64,000 bases of DNA from positions 103,478 through 167,477 of the forward strand of contig JADLHT010000017.1 of assembly GCA_020848695.1 (NCBI GenBank), given 5' to 3'. Every line of letters starts with the position of its first letter. The stretch's first letter is position 1. Made by a program: the position numbers and the translations under genes. The stretch is from Saprospiraceae bacterium (GTDB lineage Bacteria > Bacteroidota > Bacteroidia > Chitinophagales > Saprospiraceae). A model generated the notes under the pieces. It searched no databases. It worked only from the letters and a program-made list of their open reading frames with translations, and had not been told where the DNA came from. Positions 61,001 to 64,000 of this stretch are shown piece after piece.

Positions 61001-63779
61001 ACATAACTGTAACTGTGGCACTATTAGTCCGGGTAGATTGGATTCTAATCTAATCAGAGTTTGTCAGGATCAATGTGTAGCAATTCTAAGTATTGTTCCG
61101 GAAATGATTGATCCTAGTATTGAAACGACAATGTATGTTGTACATAAATTTCCTTATACAGATCCGTCTAAAGTAATTGATACTATATATTCTTTGTCAG
61201 ATTCAATTTGTTTTGATCCAAATACTATGAAACTTGGTGCTAACAATCCTATTTTTGTTACCAGAATAGTTGGAGATGATAAAAATAGTGATGGAATTGT
61301 AGACAAAGATGATTCTTGCTCACTGGCTTCAAACGATTTAAAAATCATTTTTGATGAGTATCCGACAGCTTTTGCTGGTATAGATGATACCATTTGCGGA
61401 TTAACCAGCACACTTAATGGAATACTTAACTTTGGTAATGCTTCATGGAGACTAGTTAGCGGTGGAGGAAATCCAGTTTTAGCGAATCCAAACCAAGTTT
61501 CAACTCAAGTTACAGTTCCACAAGCGGGAGTATATATTTTTGAACTTGTAGGAGATAACTTTAATTGCAAGAGTAGTGATGAGGTTAGATTATTATTTGT
61601 TAACTCTCCGAAATTCGATTCTACTTCCGTCATTTATGATTGTGATAATATAGCTGAGAACTACCGCGTAAGAATTAGGGGTCTTTTTGGCGACAGAAAA
61701 AGCTGGAATCTAACAGGAGTTTCATGTAATGGTTTAAAAATTCTTGGTGGTCAATTTTTACCAAATTCTGATATTTGGGAGTCTGATCTGATTCCTAGCG
61801 GTTGCAATTTTACTTTAAGTTTAAAAGATCAATTTGATTGTTCCACTGACATTTATTCCGGAGTACATATTTGTAAATGTCTAAGCAAAATTGATGATAT
61901 AGACTTAAGTCCGGTTAATCTATGCGAAGATCAATCTATAACTATCGTTTATCCAAAATTACCAGATACTAGTAATTTGGATGGCAATGATGTGGTTCGT
62001 TTTATATTGTATGAAGGATTATCAAGTGATCCCAAAAATGGAACAATTATTAACGAGAATTCAACAGGAAAATTTAGTTTTCAAGCTCCGATGATATTTG
62101 GAAAAACTTATTTTATTTCCGTATTTGTTGGAAATCTTAATGCTACATCCGGTGGAATTGATCTGAACGATAGATGCCTCGTGTTTACACCAGGAAAACC
62201 CGTAACATGGTATAAGTATCCTCAGGCAGTAATTACCGGAGATTCTCTTCTTACCTGTGCCATAACGAAAATTAGCTTAGATGCAGGTGCATCAGTAAGT
62301 GGTTCTGGTGATCCGCTTCAATATCATTGGAATAACAATGATCGATCTCAATCTATTGATGTCATCGTCAACGGAACTTATACGGTAACCGTTACTGACC
62401 CTCGCACAGGATGTACTAATTCGCTCAGTTTTATTGTGAATAGAAAAGTTGATTTACCAAGAATTCAGATAGATACGCCTAGTAAATTAACCTGTGATAT
62501 CAATACAGTAACGCTAAATGGTAACCGTTCAGATTCAGGTAATGATTTTAGGGTTTTATGGTCAGGACCAGGTATTGTGAGTGGTGCAAATTCATATAGT
62601 TCTGTAGTTGATCAAATAGGAAATTATAAATTCTTAATTGAAAATATACGAACTGGTTGTAGGGATAGTGTAAATATCTTTGTGAATGAGGACAAACAAG
62701 CTCCAATTGCAGATATTTCACAAATTGGAAAATTAGGTTGTGTTGTTAAACAAATAAAACTTGATGGTTCTGGTTCACGAAGTAGTTCAGGTTCAAATAC
62801 AATTAGCACTTTTATATGGACCGGGAATATACTTTCAGGTCAAGGCACTTCTCAGATTTCTATTCCGTCGCCTGGTGGAAGATATATTCTCGAAATTAAA
62901 GATCCGATGAATGGTTGTATTGATAGAGATACCATAGATATTACTGAAGATGACAATCCCTTTGCCTTTATTGTTTTGGATAGTGTGAATCCAAAATGTT
63001 TTGGTCAAAACAATGGAAATATTACGATTACTAATATTATTGATAAAAACGGGGTTTCAATACTTAATCAATCTGATCTTGAGTTTTCTATAAATGGAGG
63101 ACCATTTACTAAGAATACAGATTTTTCAAACCTGCCTAAAGGCAGCTATACGATTACTGTCAGAGATTCAAAAGGTTGTGTTCTAAATACCTCTACAGTG
63201 TTGGTTGAGCCTGGACCAATCGATATTAAAGTAAAAAGCGTTTCGGTGGATCAGAATTCCATTGTAAATATTGATTCGCTTTTATTGGAGGTATTGGGAG
63301 GTACTGTTAATCAATTTGGAGAATACAAAGATACATTATGGTTTAATGTGAGAGATTCAATTTATATCAGCAACTTGGATATATTGGCTGATACTTCAAA
63401 AGAATTTATTGTTGAAGTTATTGATCAATCAGGATGTAAAGTGCAAAAAACAATTAGGATAATAGTTCGAATAATTAAAGATGTTTGGTGGCCAACAATT
63501 ATAAATCCCTATAGTGGATTGGGAGAAAACAATAGATTTAATTTATATGGTAAGAAAGTTCGCAATATAAAATTATTACAGATTTTTAGCCGATGGGGTG
63601 AACTTGTATATTCGAATAGCAACTTCAATGATGCAAATACTCAAAGGGGTTTAGGGTGGAATGGATTTTATAATGGTGAATATGCTCTTCCTGGTGTTTA
63701 TGCGTTTTATGCTGAGGTAGAATTTGAAGGATCAACCGGCTCAACAGTTGTAAAAGGAGATTTTACTTTAGTTAGATAA
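58008..63779 (+). CDS. Giant surface protein with CHU_C C-terminal domain, paralog of 18340-24108
   Basis: CVPPAANTCEKANILCSLESVSGYKCKNTD and C-terminal VWWPTIINPYSGLGENNRFNLYGKKVRNIKLLQIFSRWGELVY match the other giant ORF throughout. The ORF-track start at 58002 is TTG; ATG is at 58008. Confidence 0.88.
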   Translation: MCKNHISSTTFLCCLLFYIILIPCSLFAQDCVPPAANTCEKANILCSLESVSGYKCKNTDQPNDTACKPLCPSGGIANNISWWAFVTNGGNITINIDVSNCSITGTGVQLGIWADCNCVDTVICNISCQSQTSISIQANLIPCKKYYFFVDGCTGDVCDFVLTTSGGTSPKVDSIRRIIGIDTLCPSSCANNYFVDSDTSVCKPTYTWTIDGVEVQKDTSRKLTYAFLNQGSFLMCVTGALDNIGAAGSCGAFGPVCKTIFVENLPIHRGPTVILCSEDVPYQWHSHTILNSGVYTERFTLNCCDYDSIRTFQVLPPPTKEDIFYLGCRDGDNQYNDSINKVTYSSCQDGIDIIYRNRTSDGCDSSIRLFFTYLDMDATIKEYCEGGKSFVEINAIDKTCSVQNFSSLGFEYSWVKQSSGNTILGTNSKLEISGNDQYCVDVILTGNLNTITRKCTVRICEDLNEDLLQPKMVCPKGDLELCRGETGQYSSDTIFPNNVRHIWTITNGSIVSGNGTATINVLWDFDPGAGIPFIGKICYYYESDCPVSPECCIEVNVQPFPAPDAGPDKSVCGLVNSLDGNASSEIMWRQISGPSASIILPANVSKPTVTVTSFGSYTYELEETRFGCTAKDTVTLNFYDSPQSSNISFTCNPAQTSFVMKTDIVKGSPPYRIVKGNGMIINGSTYMSLQINNNVQDTVQIVDNNNCIVEIIYTHECNCSNEIGKISTLLQKVCEDQLVKIIYDNSNEKLDQNPNRDTVVYFTYSNPGNPLGSIIEFLNSSSFGYDPKYVYGVTYFIGARLGRADGNGGIDNGKGCIKTSFGTPFVFVQYPNPLAGRDTAICGTSFLLDGFQSLPGTSVMWKVLGGRAAKISSPNLSSTLVEPLSGYGDYVFEFTEINDNLCSKTDQLTITFNENPNLSNLFKFCTELGSSSTNPGKFQASIELNGGKPPYVLVTPPSTNNGSINGNLWMSNDIVSLDSFIIQIMDANGCVSSVLRNSHNCNCGTISPGRLDSNLIRVCQDQCVAILSIVPEMIDPSIETTMYVVHKFPYTDPSKVIDTIYSLSDSICFDPNTMKLGANNPIFVTRIVGDDKNSDGIVDKDDSCSLASNDLKIIFDEYPTAFAGIDDTICGLTSTLNGILNFGNASWRLVSGGGNPVLANPNQVSTQVTVPQAGVYIFELVGDNFNCKSSDEVRLLFVNSPKFDSTSVIYDCDNIAENYRVRIRGLFGDRKSWNLTGVSCNGLKILGGQFLPNSDIWESDLIPSGCNFTLSLKDQFDCSTDIYSGVHICKCLSKIDDIDLSPVNLCEDQSITIVYPKLPDTSNLDGNDVVRFILYEGLSSDPKNGTIINENSTGKFSFQAPMIFGKTYFISVFVGNLNATSGGIDLNDRCLVFTPGKPVTWYKYPQAVITGDSLLTCAITKISLDAGASVSGSGDPLQYHWNNNDRSQSIDVIVNGTYTVTVTDPRTGCTNSLSFIVNRKVDLPRIQIDTPSKLTCDINTVTLNGNRSDSGNDFRVLWSGPGIVSGANSYSSVVDQIGNYKFLIENIRTGCRDSVNIFVNEDKQAPIADISQIGKLGCVVKQIKLDGSGSRSSSGSNTISTFIWTGNILSGQGTSQISIPSPGGRYILEIKDPMNGCIDRDTIDITEDDNPFAFIVLDSVNPKCFGQNNGNITITNIIDKNGVSILNQSDLEFSINGGPFTKNTDFSNLPKGSYTITVRDSKGCVLNTSTVLVEPGPIDIKVKSVSVDQNSIVNIDSLLLEVLGGTVNQFGEYKDTLWFNVRDSIYISNLDILADTSKEFIVEVIDQSGCKVQKTIRIIVRIIKDVWWPTIINPYSGLGENNRFNLYGKKVRNIKLLQIFSRWGELVYSNSNFNDANTQRGLGWNGFYNGEYALPGVYAFYAEVEFEGSTGSTVVKGDFTLVR

Positions 63780-63781
63780 GC

Positions 63782-63968
63782 AGGCTCATTCGGTAAATAC
63801 CTAAGCTTCTGATTATCAAAAATATATTATAAAAAAAGTTAATAAAAAAACCCTGAAATCCGTACTTTTTACGTAGGCTCATTCGGTAAATACCTAAGCT
63901 TCTGATTATCAAAAATATATTATAAAAAAAGTTAATAAAAAAACCCTGAAATCCGTACTTTTTACGTA
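63782..63968. repeat. Tandem direct repeat, period 93 bp, two near-identical copies, ending in a hairpin
   Basis: aggctcattcggtaaatacctaagcttctgattatcaaaaatatattataaaaaaagttaataaaaaaaccctgaaatccgtactttttacgt occurs at 63782 and again at 63875. Confidence 0.93.
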
Positions 63969-63980
63969 ATTTCAGGGTTA
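63940..63980 (-). terminator. Hairpin/terminator-like structure within the repeat
   Basis: CCCTGAAAT-c-CGTA-ctttt-TACG-ta-ATTTCAGGG; read on minus it is followed by TTTTTTT. Confidence 0.5.
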
Positions 63981-64000
63981 GAAAATTATTTTATTATATG

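Noticed and set aside
1-64000. Prophage, defence island, biosynthetic gene cluster or transposon
   Set aside because: No integrases, transposases, phage structural genes, nucleases/helicases of defence type, or megasynthases were found; gene content is housekeeping plus surface proteins.

Overview
This 64 kb AT-rich window comes from a Bacteroidota chromosome, probably Saprospiria/Cytophagia-like. That assignment rests on TAnnTTTG promoters, T9SS C-terminal domains and gliding-motility-associated (CHU_C) C-terminal domains. Housekeeping genes are gpsA, yidC, aroA, aroC, secDF, aspartate kinase, riboflavin synthase, rfbD/rfbC, der and era. They are interleaved with very large secreted or surface proteins: two ~1.93k-aa CHU_C paralogs, a 1796-aa P-domain/Ig-like protein, a tandem pair of PKD metalloproteases, a 1317-aa BNR/PKD/LamG protein and an 887-aa CHU_C protein. 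I saw no tRNA, rRNA, CRISPR array, IS element or recognisable defence system. Items not in the ORF track: (1) a candidate structured ncRNA with a perfect intrinsic terminator upstream of yidC, containing two mutually exclusive pairings; (2) a TPP riboswitch overlapping the 3' end of a NadR-like kinase gene and preceding a TonB-dependent receptor; (3) a partial sialate O-acetylesterase-like CDS running off the left edge with a TTG start; (4) a dispersed ~90-nt hairpin-containing repeat present near both ends of the window, tandemly duplicated with a 93-bp period at the right end. Two paralogous membrane-anchored coiled-coil proteins resemble PspA/ESCRT-III in layout and may be an under-described membrane-remodelling family.
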